64,000 nucleotides of DNA from Chrysemys picta bellii (lineage: Eukaryota; Chordata; Testudines; Emydidae). Of the stretch, positions 9,727-19,585 are shown one piece after another. The first letter of the stretch is position 1. Each line of letters starts with the position of its first letter. The translations under genes were made by a program, and so were the position numbers. The stretch spans positions 52,109,439 to 52,173,438 of the forward strand of contig NC_088800.1 of assembly GCF_011386835.1 (NCBI RefSeq), written 5' to 3'. The notes under the pieces were generated by a model, which was not told where the DNA came from, ran no database searches, and worked only from the letters and a program-made list of their open reading frames with translations.

Positions 9727-10050
9727 CTCAAAGGGTACATCTACACTGCAAACAAACAAACAAACAAACAAAAAACACCATAGCTGTTGCCTAATTTGTT
9801 GAGTGGTTATGGATTATATTGACCATTAAGTGTTTCCAGTTAGTCACTGATCTGTCTTACAAGGTATATGCCTGTAGGTTTCTTGCATTCCTTCTAAATA
9901 AAATACCTTTAAACTAGCTCTATGGGCTATATGGCAGCAAGGCTCAGAGTCCAGGTCAACAGACTCGGGCTTGTGGGGCTCACACTATGAAGCTAAAAAT
10001 AACTGTGTACATTCTCGCTCGGGCTCTGAGACCCACCACCCTTGCCTTAG
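9727..10050. mobile_element. Decayed MITE with TACATCTACACTGCA end
   Basis: GGGTACATCTACACTGCAA, then a (CAAA)n run at 9749-9775, then the family text GACTCGGGCTTGTGGGGCT and GCTAAAAATAACTGTGTAC. A related text occurs near 31600. Only one end is recognisable; the other has decayed or been lost. Confidence 0.5.
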
Positions 10051-10096
10051 TGGATCTAGAGCCGGTGTCCAGGAATTAGTTCTTTCGGGAACTTCT

Positions 10097-10515
10097 ACTA
10101 CATAGGAACATAGGAATGTTCAGATCAGATCAGATCCAAGGTCCATCCACCCATCATCCTGTGTCCGCCAGTGGCCTGCACCAGGTGCTTCAGAGAAAGG
10201 TGCAAAAATCCTCGTTGCAAATGGGAGATAATCTGCTCCCCTACATAGGTCTCATTTAATAGCTATTGTCTCAAGCCCTGAAGCAGGAGGTTTAATATTG
10301 CTTTGTTAGCAGTAACTATGATAACTCTGAACATTTGTTATCCACATACATGTCCAATCCCTTTTTGAACCTACCTCAATTCTTGGCCTCAACAACATCC
10401 AATGGAAGGGAATTCCACAGGCTAATCACACATTGTGCGAAAAAAGTATTTCCTTCATGCATCTGGAATTTCCCCCCTTTTTTATTTCATTGACTGTCCC
10501 CTATTTTGTTCAAGT
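10097..10515 (-). mobile_element. CR1 LINE 3' end, old copy
   Basis: Begins ACATAGGAACATAGGAATG, the reverse of a CR1 tail, and continues with AATCCCTTTTTGAACC and AGGGAATTCCACAGGCTAA, typical of CR1 3' regions. No open frame remains. Confidence 0.85.
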
Positions 10516-11978
10516 TCTCCATCTCCGACTCCTGGTTTGGAGAAGATGTTCACCACAGGTGCCATCCAGGGGATCATGAGCTGCTCCATGTATGGTGTCA
10601 CTTGATGATTTCTATATCAAATGTGTTCAGTTGTTTATCTTTAACTGCCAGTCCTGCAGACATACCTGGGCGCTGGGACCTAAGCTGGGTTCTTTCCTTC
10701 TCCTACGTAATGAAGGTTCTACATGCCAGATTAGGCTGACAGCTGGCAACCATCTTCCATATATTTGTAAAGGAGTAACTGAGTGGAACCTAGCAAACCC
10801 TTCTGTTTATGATGCATTAGTACTAGCCCCCAGGCTGCTCTCCCAGAGCTATGCTGGCTCTGCACTGCTAAGGGGAGAAAAAGCAAGCCCCGTTTCTTTA
10901 GTTGCTAAAGTACCCAGTTGGGGGTCTGAATTCATGCAGGAAGCTGGTGTATGCAGGATTTGTGGATGAGAAGGCATCGATCCTCTGTTCGGTGTCGAGC
11001 TGCACTTGAAGGCTTGTATCTTTCCAGTTAACCTAAAGAAAGACCATGATCTTCTACAGGGAGAACTCTCTTAGTTGGTGCAGTAATTATAAATACCAGG
11101 TAGGCAGGTGGAATTCACACTGGGAAGATCAGACTCCCTGGCTGTCCCACCATCAGGAGCAGAATTCAGAGAGACTGACTGTTCATTGAAAGTCACCAGA
11201 TGCTGAAGGGAACTTTGGCTCCTCCTCAAAAGCTGTCTCGGGAGAGGCCATTCCAGGTGGGCATAGACATGCAGCTCTGGTTCTTCTCTTCCCACGGGCT
11301 GCACACAGAGTCCACTCCATGGGAGCTCAGGAATCCTCATCTGGGGGTTCTCATCTCCTCCCTCCCCTTTTGGGGCAGTCACTGGGACAGAGCCGGCTCC
11401 TGCTTAATACATTAGGAGCCGGGTCAAGACTCTGTACATTAACTTCATTCTAAATGATGGATTTAGCCTGGGAAGCCGCAAACTGCCAACTCTGGTAACA
11501 CAAGCCAGGTGTAAAGCCACCTCTCACAGACGCTGGGCCCGGGTCGGGCTCTGAGCAGAGGCTGAGATGAAGCAGGCGGAGGAAATGTGTGGTTTGGGAT
11601 CCTTCAGTTGTTTGCCAAAGGTAATAGTCAATTTCATGCCAGTGCAACATCCCAGATTGGCAGCCCCAGCGCAGGCAGCATGAGCAATACAAGTCCCTGC
11701 ACACCCATCCCTGCTAGGAGCTGGGGAGGACATGCTGGGCTTCAGTTCCTATGGCCTAGACTATCTGTAGCCTCTCTCCCAGGGCTGTCAGACAGGGCTG
11801 CTGTGTGGATGGGACTCTGGTCTACAAGGGTCTAGACTGAAGAGTCACCATCTCTCATCACTATATGGCCAGTGGTAGCAAACTGCTGTCTCTAATAACC
11901 TGGTCTGGGTGCAACTGGGACAAGGCTCCATTGTCCAGTACCAGTCCCCAGCGGCACCTGGCTCTCCGGGGGCGGAGT
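10516..11978. other. Unassigned DNA
   Basis: Several frames of 70-125 codons exist on both strands but show no family resemblance and no splice context. No repeat was recognised. Confidence 0.4.
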
Positions 11979-12179
11979 TAAATAAATAAATAATGGAGAT
12001 ATCCTATCTCCTAGAACTGGAAGGGACCTTGAAAGGTCATTGAGTCCAGCCCCCTGCCTTCACTAGCAGGACCAAGTACTGATTTTGCCCCAGATCCCTA
12101 GGTGGCCCCCTAAAGGATGGCACTCTCAACCCTGGGTTTAGCAGGCCAATGTTCAAACCACTGAGCTATCCCTCCCCCC
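11979..12179 (-). mobile_element. tRNA-derived SINE with CR1-like tail (CryI/TurtSINE-like)
   Basis: On the minus strand the head reads GGGATAGCTCAGTGGTTTG (box A) and then a box B-like GGTTGAGAGT. The tail reads TGGTCCTGC, then GGGGGCTGGACTCAATGACC and AGGTCCCTTCC, a CR1 3' end, and finishes in an A/T-rich TTATTTATTTATT run. A tRNA head joined to a CR1 tail is the architecture of turtle SINEs, which depend on CR1 for retrotransposition. Confidence 0.85.
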
Positions 12180-13014
12180 TCGTGTATTCAACATGTACCC
12201 TCAAGTCCAATATGCCCTCACGATATGTGCCTTAGAGTGCGACGCTAGGACATGGCCCTTTGGTGAACTGGTAAGATGGCTGCAGCTCAGGGAAGTTCTC
12301 CATTTGCGCATGCATCTCTGCATTTGACTGTATACAATCCCCATGTCCATAGTATGCTCAGCTCCATGCCAGGGCCTTCTCCTCACCCCAAGGCAACAGC
12401 CAGTCAGAAGGAGTCTCTAGCTGCCAGGTAGCCACAGAGCTAATGTAGAATTTCCCAGGGATGCCCTTGGCTGTGTTGCTAACAATGCTAATGGACTCGA
12501 GCCTGAGCCTGGCCACTGGTCCCTGGTCTCTGGGAAGAGGACCTGACCCAATTTCTGCACTGAGGTGGGCTCTGAGGTGTGCCTCAGGCAGTGGACATCT
12601 TGGCCTGGATTGCTGTGCCCCACCTGGAATGGGCTGTGGGGAAAGCCCCTGAGATAAGACACGGGCCGTGGATTTTGTCCTTTCCCTGGTCTGTCCATTG
12701 CTGAGAAGCAGGGACTCTTCAGCAGGCAGAGGCAGTCGGGCTGCCTGACAAACCAGCAGGGTGGGTAGCAGTAATTATCACGCAGCCCACAGCTGAAGGG
12801 GAGCATATGGTAAGGGAAAGGAAAGGAACTTGTATTTTTCTGGGCCTCCAGGCTCAGCCTTTCAGGCGCTTGTCACAGTTGATTTTCGCTGCCTGACTGG
12901 CAGGGCCGGGGGTCCCTCAGTTTCACTTTGTTCCTGCGTTGTGTCATTCAGTTCTCCGAAAGGCCTCTGTGCAGAATATGGGCATAGCGTTCTGTGCCTA
13001 CTGCAGCACTGGGC
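12180..13014. other. Unassigned DNA
   Basis: No repeat or exon recognised; GC-moderate. It runs directly into the minisatellite. Confidence 0.4.
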
Positions 13015-13371
13015 CCCATTCCCCTGCCCCACTGCATCCCCATCCCACCATCCTGCTCCATGCACCCTGTCCCACTGCAACCCTATCCCACCATCCTGCT
13101 CCATGCACCCTGTCCCACTGCAACCCTATCCCACCATCCTGCCCCATACCCCTACCCCAGTGCAACCCTATCCCACCATCCAGCCCTGTATCCCCACCCC
13201 ACTACAACCTTCTCTCACCATCATACTCCATGCACCTACCCCACTAGATCCCTATACCACCATCCTGCCAGATGCACCCTGCCCCACTGCATCCCCATCA
13301 CACCATCCTGCCCCACTGCATCCCTATCCCACCATCCTGCTCCATACATCTGCCCCACTGCAGCCTCATCA
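13015..13371. repeat. Minisatellite, 43-bp unit
   Basis: About eight units of a C/A-rich text with CCCACTGCAACCC and CCACCATCCTGC. Two adjacent units (from 13071 and 13114) are nearly identical at a spacing of 43 bp. Long open frames across it are a by-product of the repeat and should not be read as genes. Confidence 0.92.
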
Positions 13372-13456
13372 TAAGAACATAAGAACGGCCATACTGGGTC
13401 AGACCAAAGGTTCATCTACCCCAGTATCCTGTCTTCCAACAATGGCCGATGCCAGC
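13371..13456 (-). mobile_element. CR1 LINE 3'-terminal stub
   Basis: CATAAGAACATAAGAACGGC and TACTGGGTCAGACCAAAGG, the reverse of the CR1 tail …GGCCATTCTTATG. It separates the two minisatellites. Confidence 0.85.
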
Positions 13457-14967
13457 CCATCCCCCACACCTAAAACACCATCCACACGATCACTTCCCTA
13501 GTGTACCCCATCCCCCACACCAAACACACCCATACACCCATTCCCTCCCCTAGTGTACCCATGCACCACCTATAGCCTTCCTTCCACTCCATCACTCCCT
13601 AGTGTACACATCTCCCATCCATCCATCCCTTCCCTCCCTAATGTATCCACCCCCACATCTAGCACACGCATCCAGCACGTCCCTCCCTAGTGTACCCATC
13701 CCCCACACCTAACACATCCATCCACCACATCCATCCCTAGTGTACCCTTCCTGCACATCTAGCACACCCATCCATCACATCCCTCCCTAATGTGCCCATC
13801 CCCCACACCTAGCACACCCATCCACCCCATCCCTCCCCTAGTGTACCCACCCCCCACACCTAACACACCATCCACTCCAATCCGGCTCTAGTATACCCAT
13901 CCCCCACACCTAACACACCCATCAACCTCATGCCTTCCTAGTGTACCCATCGCCAACAGCTAACACACCCATCCACCCCATCCCTCCCTAGTGTACCCAT
14001 CCCCCACACCTAGCACACCCATCCACCCCATCACTCCCTACTTTACCCACCCCCACACCTATCCACCCCATCCCTCCCCTAGTGTACCGATCTGCAATAC
14101 CTAGCACACCCATACACCCCTTCCCTCCCCTAGTGTACCCATGCATCACATATAGCCCTCCTTCCACCCCATCACTCCCTAGTGTACCCACTCCGAAACC
14201 TACCACACCATCCACCCCGTCCCTCCCCTAGTGTACCCATCCCCCACACTACCACACCCATCCACCCCTTCCCTCCCCTAGTGTACCCACCCCCACTCCT
14301 AGCACACCATCCACCCCGTCCCTCCCCCAGTGAACCCATACCCCACACCTAACACACTATCCATCCCATCATTACCTAGTGTACCCATCTCCAACACCTA
14401 ACAAACACATCCACCCCATCCCTCCATAGTGTACCCACCTAGCATTCCGATTCACCCTTTGCCTCCCTAGTGTAACCATCCTGCACATTTAGCACACCCA
14501 TCCACCCCATCACTCCCTACTGTACCCGTACCCCACACCTAGCACACTATCCACCCCATCCCTACCTAGTGTACCCTTCTCCCACACCTCGCACACCCCA
14601 CCCACCCCATCCCAAGCTAGTGTACCCATCCCCCACATCTAGTACTCCTTGCACCCCATCTCTCCCTAGTATACCCATCCCCCACACCTAGCACACCCAT
14701 CCCCCCATTCCCTCCCTCATGAGCCCATCCCCCACACCAAACACTCCTTCCACCCCTTCCTTCTCTAGTGTACCGATTCCGCACACCTACCACACCCATC
14801 CACGCCCATCTCTACCTTGTGTACCCATCCCCCCACACCTAGCACTCCTTCCACCCCTTCCCTCCCTAGTGTACCCACCCCCCCACATCTCGCACCCCCA
14901 TCAACCCCATCACGCTTAGTGTACCCATCCCCCACACCATACACACCCATCCACCCCATCCCTCCCA
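13457..14967. repeat. Minisatellite, about 51-bp unit, first block
   Basis: Roughly 29 diverged units of CTAGTGTACCCATCCCCCAC, then ACCTAGCACACCCATCC and ACCCCATCCCTCC. The plus strand is nearly free of G runs. The minus strand reads GGGAGGGATGGGGTGG and ATGGG in each unit, a G-quadruplex-capable motif. The array continues after the CR1 insertion. Confidence 0.93.
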
Positions 14968-16443
14968 TGAATACGGACCCTGGACTTCAGAAAAGCAGAC
15001 TTTGACTCCCTCAGGGAACTGATGGGCAGGATCCCCTGGGAGAATAACATAATGGGGAAAGGCATCCAGGAGAGCTGGTTGTATTTTAAAGAATCCTTAT
15101 TGAGGTTGCAGGAAAAAAACCATCACGATGTGTAGAAAGAATAGTAAATATGGCAGGCGACCAGGAAAGTGATCAGGAACAGTCAGCATGGATTCACCAA
15201 GGGCAAGTCATGCCTGACTAACCTAATTGCCTTCTATGAGGAGATAACTGGGTCTGTGGATGAGGGGAAAGCAGTGGATGTGTTATTCCTTGACTTTAGC
15301 AAAGCTTTTGATATGGTCTCCCACAGTATTCTTGCCAGCAAGTTAAAAAAGTATGGGCTGGATAAATGGACTATAAGGTGGATAGAAAGCTGGCTAGATC
15401 ATCGGGCTCAATGGGTAGTGATCAATGGCTCCATGTCTAGTTGGCTGCCGGTTTCAAGCAGAGTGCCCCAAGGGTCGGTCCTGGGGCCGGTTTTGTTCAA
15501 TATCTTCATTAATGATCTGGAGGATGGCGTGGACTGCACTCTCAGCAAGTTTGCAAATGACACTAAACTGGGAAGAGTGGTAGATACACTGGAGGGTAGG
15601 GATAGGGTCCAGAGGGACCTAGACAAAGTAGAGGATTGGGCCAAAAGAAACCTGATGAGGTTCAACAAGGACAAGTGCAGAGTCCCGCACTTAGGAAGGA
15701 AGAATCCCATGCACTGTTACAGACTAGGGACCAAATGGCTAGGAAGCAGTTCTGCAGAAAAGGACCTAGGGGTTACAGTGGACGAGAAGTTGGATATGAG
15801 TCAATAGTGTGCCCTTGTTGCCAAGAAGGCTAACGGCATTTTGGGCTGTATAAGTAGGGGCATTGCCAGCAGATCAAGGGACGTGATCATTCCCCTCTAT
15901 TCAACATTGGTCAGGCCTCATCTGGAGTACTGTGTCCAGTTTTGGGCCCCACACTACAAGAAGGATGTGGAAAAATTGGAAGGAGTCCAGCAGAGGGCAA
16001 CCAAAATGATTAGGGGGCTGGAGCACATGACTTATGAGGAGAGGCTCAGGGAACTGGGATTGTTTAGTCTGCAGAAGAGAAGAATGAGGGAGGATTTGAT
16101 ACCTGCTTTCAACTACCTGAAAGGGGGTTCCAAAGAGGATGGATCTAGACTGTTCTCAGTGGTATCAGATGACAGAACAAGGAGTAATGGTCTCAAGTTG
16201 CAGTGGGGGAGGTTTAGGTTGGATATTAGGAAAAACTTTTTCACTAGGAGGGTGGTGAAGCACTGGAATGGGTTACCTAGGGAGGTGGTGGAATATCCTT
16301 CCTTAGAGGTTTTTAAGGTCAGGCTTGACAAAGCCCTGGCTGGGATGATTTAGTTGGGAATTAGTCCTGCTTTGAGCAGGGGGTTGGACTAGATGACCTC
16401 CTGAGGTCCCTGCCAACCCTGATATTCTATGATTCTATGATTC
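14968..16443 (+). mobile_element. CR1 LINE with a large internal deletion
   Basis: The 5' part (about 14975-15161) matches the region before the RT domain (CAGACTTTGACTCCC, GTGTAGAAAGAATAG). The text then jumps at about 15158-15165 from GGCAGGCGACC to AGGAAAGTGATCAGG, which lie more than 1 kb apart in intact CR1 as I know it. The 3' end is complete with ATTCTATGATTCTATGATTC. Minisatellite flanks both sides. Confidence 0.93.
15169..16353 (+). pseudogene. CR1 ORF2, reverse transcriptase C-terminal two-thirds
   Basis: Two open stretches in one frame, 15169-15807 and 15811-16353, parted by a single TAG at 15808-15810 (a likely CAG change). The first carries the RT motifs [26 protein letters not shown] and KFANDTKLG. 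The second catalytic Asp pair, normally FADD, reads FAND, so one metal ligand is lost. The second stretch holds [20 protein letters not shown] and the CR1 C-terminus ending in ALAGMI. The upstream endonuclease and RT fingers are deleted. Confidence 0.92.
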
Positions 16444-16490
16444 CCCTAGTGTACCCATCCTGCACACGTAGCACACCTGCATCCCAGCAC
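16442..16490. repeat. Minisatellite, last unit after the CR1
   Basis: CCCTAGTGTACCCATCCTGC and GTAGCACACCTGCATCCC resume the 51-bp unit directly after the CR1 tail, proving that the LINE landed inside the array. Confidence 0.85.
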
Positions 16491-16744
16491 TGAGGGCGCC
16501 ATAGCCCCATTATCCTGTCACACTCCTCCACACCTTCCAGGCCCTGACCGAGATCTGCTTTCTTTTTTCCCTTTGCTGGTTGTTTACATTAGTTATCCTT
16601 GTGTTCCTGGGCAATGCTCTGGAGAGGTGGGAAGCTGGTCCTTTGGGATGTCTCAGATGCCCTGGAAGTGAGGCTGACTCTATCTGAGAGGGCAGTAACT
16701 TGTATTCAGGCTGCTTTGACACCTATTTAACTCAGACCCTTTAA
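16491..16744. other. Unassigned DNA
   Basis: Short stretch between the minisatellite and the DNA transposon; no feature recognised. Confidence 0.4.
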
Positions 16745-17038
16745 TAACACTGCTCTACAGCCAAAATGCTTCTGAAATAAATGTAGTCAAACTTTACTAA
16801 TTCTGGATCACTGAGAACGAAAATGATGCTTAAAATTGTTGATTGGCTCTAGTTTTCAAGATATGCTATTGGGTCAGTATATACGACCCTTGACTTGGGA
16901 ATGGCGGAGGATAAGTGAGTTATAAAGGGAAGGGATCTCAATTTAAACCAGAAATGACTAAAATACATCTTTGACTGGATCTATGAATAAATCTATGACT
17001 GGGTTTGGACAGTACTTGCTTTTTAGGCAAAACAATGA

Positions 17039-17120
17039 ATGATGCAATCTGAAGCTGGTATTGCATCATACATGATAGGAATTGCATCATGTTATTCCTA
17101 GAAGTCATGGATGATGCAAT
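17039..17120. repeat. Subterminal 10-mer array of the DNA transposon
   Basis: Four perfect copies of ATGATGCAAT: forward at 17039-17048 and 17111-17120, reverse at 17060-17069 and 17081-17090. Subterminal motif clusters are transposase-binding sites in CACTA elements; that role is inferred here. Confidence 0.7.
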
Positions 17121-17257
17121 CATAACGAAGCTTACATCACTCTGCTGAACAAATTGCCCTATATCAGCTCTAGAAATCATACAGTGTCGTGCTCTCTTAT
17201 TTGTCAGTGTTTGATTTTGCAAAGGGACACATTTCTGTTTAGCCAAAGTGAGCAGAG

Positions 17258-17788
17258 ATGCCTCGTACTTGTGTGAACAGTGCAGATAACTTCTGCTATG
17301 TTTGTGGTGAAGTGACTTTTGCATCACAAAAGCCCAGTATAACCACTATGGTTAAGAAAGCCTATCACCTTTATTTTGGCTGCAAAATTGGAGATCAGGA
17401 CAAGAGGTGGGCCCCACACATATGCTGCAACACTTGTGCAACAACTCTTCGCCAGTGGTTGAACAGGAAAAGGAAATCTATGCCTTTTGAAGTGCCAACG
17501 ATTTGGAGAGAGCCAACAGATCATACCAACAATTGTTACTTCTGCATGGTGCCTCCAGTTGGGAAAGGTGTGTCAAAGAAGAAAAAGTGGACTGTGCATT
17601 ATCCAAACATTCCATCAGCTATACGCCCAGTACCCTACGGAGAAGGACTGCTGGTTCCTGATGCACCAGAATCATTCTCACTTGAGTCAGATGAGGAAAA
17701 GGAAGAGGAAGAAACTTCTGGTCCTGAACCGTCAATGTCACAGGACCCAATTTTCTCCCATCCTCCTCCTCTGAACCACACCTCATAA
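17258..17788 (+). pseudogene. Transposase-like gene, N-terminal Cys-rich segment
   Basis: 176 codons starting at ATG 17258, about 510 bp inside the left end. Cys pairs occur at CYVC (residue 13), CCNTC (about 55) and CYFC (about 93), with neighbouring His, suggesting a zinc-binding DNA-recognition domain. An acidic stretch (DEEKEEEE) follows near residue 147. The frame is lost by one base between about 17727 and 17786; the downstream reading continues in frame 1 with EPHL. I know this protein type from many animal genomes as an uncharacterised transposon protein. Confidence 0.8.
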
Positions 17789-18903
17789 CACAAGGTGAAC
17801 TGAATGACCTTGTCAGGGATTTGGAACTACCCAAGAGTAAGGCAGAGCTGTTGGGCTCCAGACTACAGCAGTGGAATCTCCTGGCAGGTGATGGTAGCGT
17901 TTCCATGTTGCGTGACCGTCAAAAGGATCTTGTCCCATTCTTCTTCATGGAAGGTGATCTTGTAGCCTGCAACAACATCGATGGTGTGATGGCAGCCCTC
18001 AACATCGTTCACGATCCAGATGAGTGGAGACTGTTCATTGATTCATCAAAGACGAGTCTTAAAGCTGTTTTACTGCATAATGGCAATGTTTTGCCCTCAA
18101 TTCCAGTTGGTCATGCAGTCCATATGAAGGAAACCTATGACAACATGAAACAACTTTTGAGGTGCATAAACTATGACCAACATCAGTGGCAGCTTTGTGG
18201 CGATTTGAAGGTTGTTGCTCTCTTGCTTGGTCTGCAGACTGGATACACAAAGTACTGCTGTTTTCTCTGCAAATGGGATAGTCGTGCAAGAGATTCCCAC
18301 TACATCAGGAAAGATTGGCCACTCCGACAGTCATTGGAGCCTGGAAGGAAAAGTGTTCAGCATCCACCACTTGTTGAATCAAGGAAGATTTTGTTACCAC
18401 CCTTACACATCAAGCTGGGTCTGATGACGAACTTTGTCAAGGCCATTGACAAAACACAAGCAGCTTTCAAGTACCTCCGTGGAAAATTTCCAAGGTTAAG
18501 TGAAGCTAAGATAAAGGAAGATGTCTTTGTTGGTCCTCAGATTCATGAACTTCTTCGAGATGATGCATTTGACCATGCACTGTGTGGCAAGGAAAAGACG
18601 GCGTGGAAAGCCTTCCAGTTAGTGGCAATACATTTTCTCGGAAACAACAAGGCAGACAACTACAGGTTGTTGGTGGAAAACCTCCTCAAGGCATACAAAA
18701 GCCTTGGTTGCAACGTCACTAAAGATCCATTTTTTGCACTCTCATCTAGATTTTTTTCCACCAAACTGCGGAGCAGTGAGCGACAAGCACAGCGAGCGAT
18801 TTCACCAGGACATTGCAACAATGGAGAAACGCTATCAGGGCAAATGGAGCCCATCAATGCTTGCAGACTATTGCTGGACAGTGACAAGAGATGCTCCATT
18901 TAA
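17787..18903 (+). pseudogene. Transposase-like gene, catalytic-region segment
   Basis: The frame is open well before its first methionine at 17821. It contains FIDSSKTSLKAVLLHNGN (near residue 75), GDLKVVALLLGLQTGYTK and CCFLCKWDSRARDSHY (near 135-160). Next comes LLPPLHIKLGLMTNFVKA. The C-x2-C with acidic residues around it resembles CMC-type transposase cores, but I cannot assign the catalytic triad. A one-base frameshift near 18716 diverts the frame; the tail after it is spurious and ends at 18903. Confidence 0.78.
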
Positions 18904-18949
18904 TGAATACAAGAGACAAGCCAAGAAGCGCCGAGTAGACACTGAATAG
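18717..18949 (+). pseudogene. Transposase-like gene, C-terminal segment
   Basis: After the frameshift the true reading continues in frame 2: IHFLHSHLDFFP, then GAVSDKHSERFHQDIATMEK and YQGKWSPSMLADYCW. It finishes in a basic stretch (YKRQAKKRR) and a TAG at 18947-18949. These blocks are strongly conserved in the family. Only two one-base frameshifts and no nonsense codon separate this copy from an intact gene, so it is fairly young. Confidence 0.8.
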
Positions 18950-18991
18950 GACTAAACTATGTACATAATAGTTTTTTGCCTTTTGTTTCAT

Positions 18992-18997
18992 AATAAA
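18992..18997 (+). terminator. Polyadenylation signal of the transposase-like gene
   Basis: AATAAA about 45 bases after the stop codon, followed by T-rich sequence. Confidence 0.6.
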
Positions 18998-19384
18998 TTT
19001 TATTTATATAACCCTTTTGCTGATTTTTAAAGTGTTACATAAACAGGACAGGTGAAATATTATCATGTAAAGCAACCATAAACACATGAAAAGACCTAGG
19101 TTTACAATTTATGATTAAAACTCTACTATCTACACAATATACTTAGACATAAAATGTAAAAACTTAAATATCTTAGAAACAGTAGCCAATCAGTTGTTTT
19201 AATTGTCATATTTGAATTCAGCACATCAAGATACATAATAAATAGCACATTTTATCTCTGAAGCAGACGACTTCTCAAAAATTGTAGACCAGTGTAATCG
19301 ATGTGGACAAATTCTCTTCCATTCAAGATCTGCTGCCCCAGCCATTAAGATTCTACTAATAATGCCTAGCTCTTCCGGGGGATT

Positions 19385-19585
19385 TCCCTCCCTAGCTCTT
19401 CCAGTGCTTTATAAAGGAGTCCTGTGCCTTTATCCCCATTTTACAGATGGGGAAATTGAGGCATGGCAGTGACTTGCCCAGCATCCCCCAGCAAAGTAGT
19501 GGCAGACCAGGAACCTTAACCAAGCCTCATGAGTCCCAGTCTGGCACCTTAGCCATTAGCCATAAAGGCTGGGAGAGCTCATTAG
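19385..19585 (-). repeat. MIR-type SINE, reverse
   Basis: CCCCATTTTACAGATGGGGA, AATTGAGGC and GACTTGCCCAGC are the classic reversed MIR core; the tRNA-like end is at the right. Confidence 0.8.

Larger units (their letters stand above)
16748..19294 (+). mobile_element. CACTA/CMC-like DNA transposon, complete, about 2.55 kb
   Basis: The left end reads CACTGCTCTACA (16748-16759) and the right end on the other strand reads CACTGGTCTACA (19283-19294), matching at 11 of 12. A second block matches inside: GATTGGCTCTAGTTTTC near 16841 against GATTGGCTACTGTTTC near 19170 reversed, so the inverted repeats extend about 120 bp imperfectly. TAA flanks both ends (16745-16747 and 19295-19297), a 3-bp duplication. 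CAC-type ends with a 3-bp duplication fit the CMC (CACTA/EnSpm) group. The superfamily call is inference. The region is AT-rich compared with its surroundings. Confidence 0.82.

Noticed and set aside
12830..13501. A 223-codon open frame on the plus strand
   Set aside because: It is almost wholly inside the 43-bp minisatellite; its length comes from the repeat having few stops. Overlapping frames of similar length exist in the other phases.
13371..16490. CRISPR-like regularity of repeats
   Set aside because: Units are contiguous and diverged with no unique spacers, and the genome is vertebrate.
18992..19294. A second gene in the AT-rich right part of the DNA transposon
   Set aside because: No frame of useful length; it is 3' flank and the right terminal repeat.
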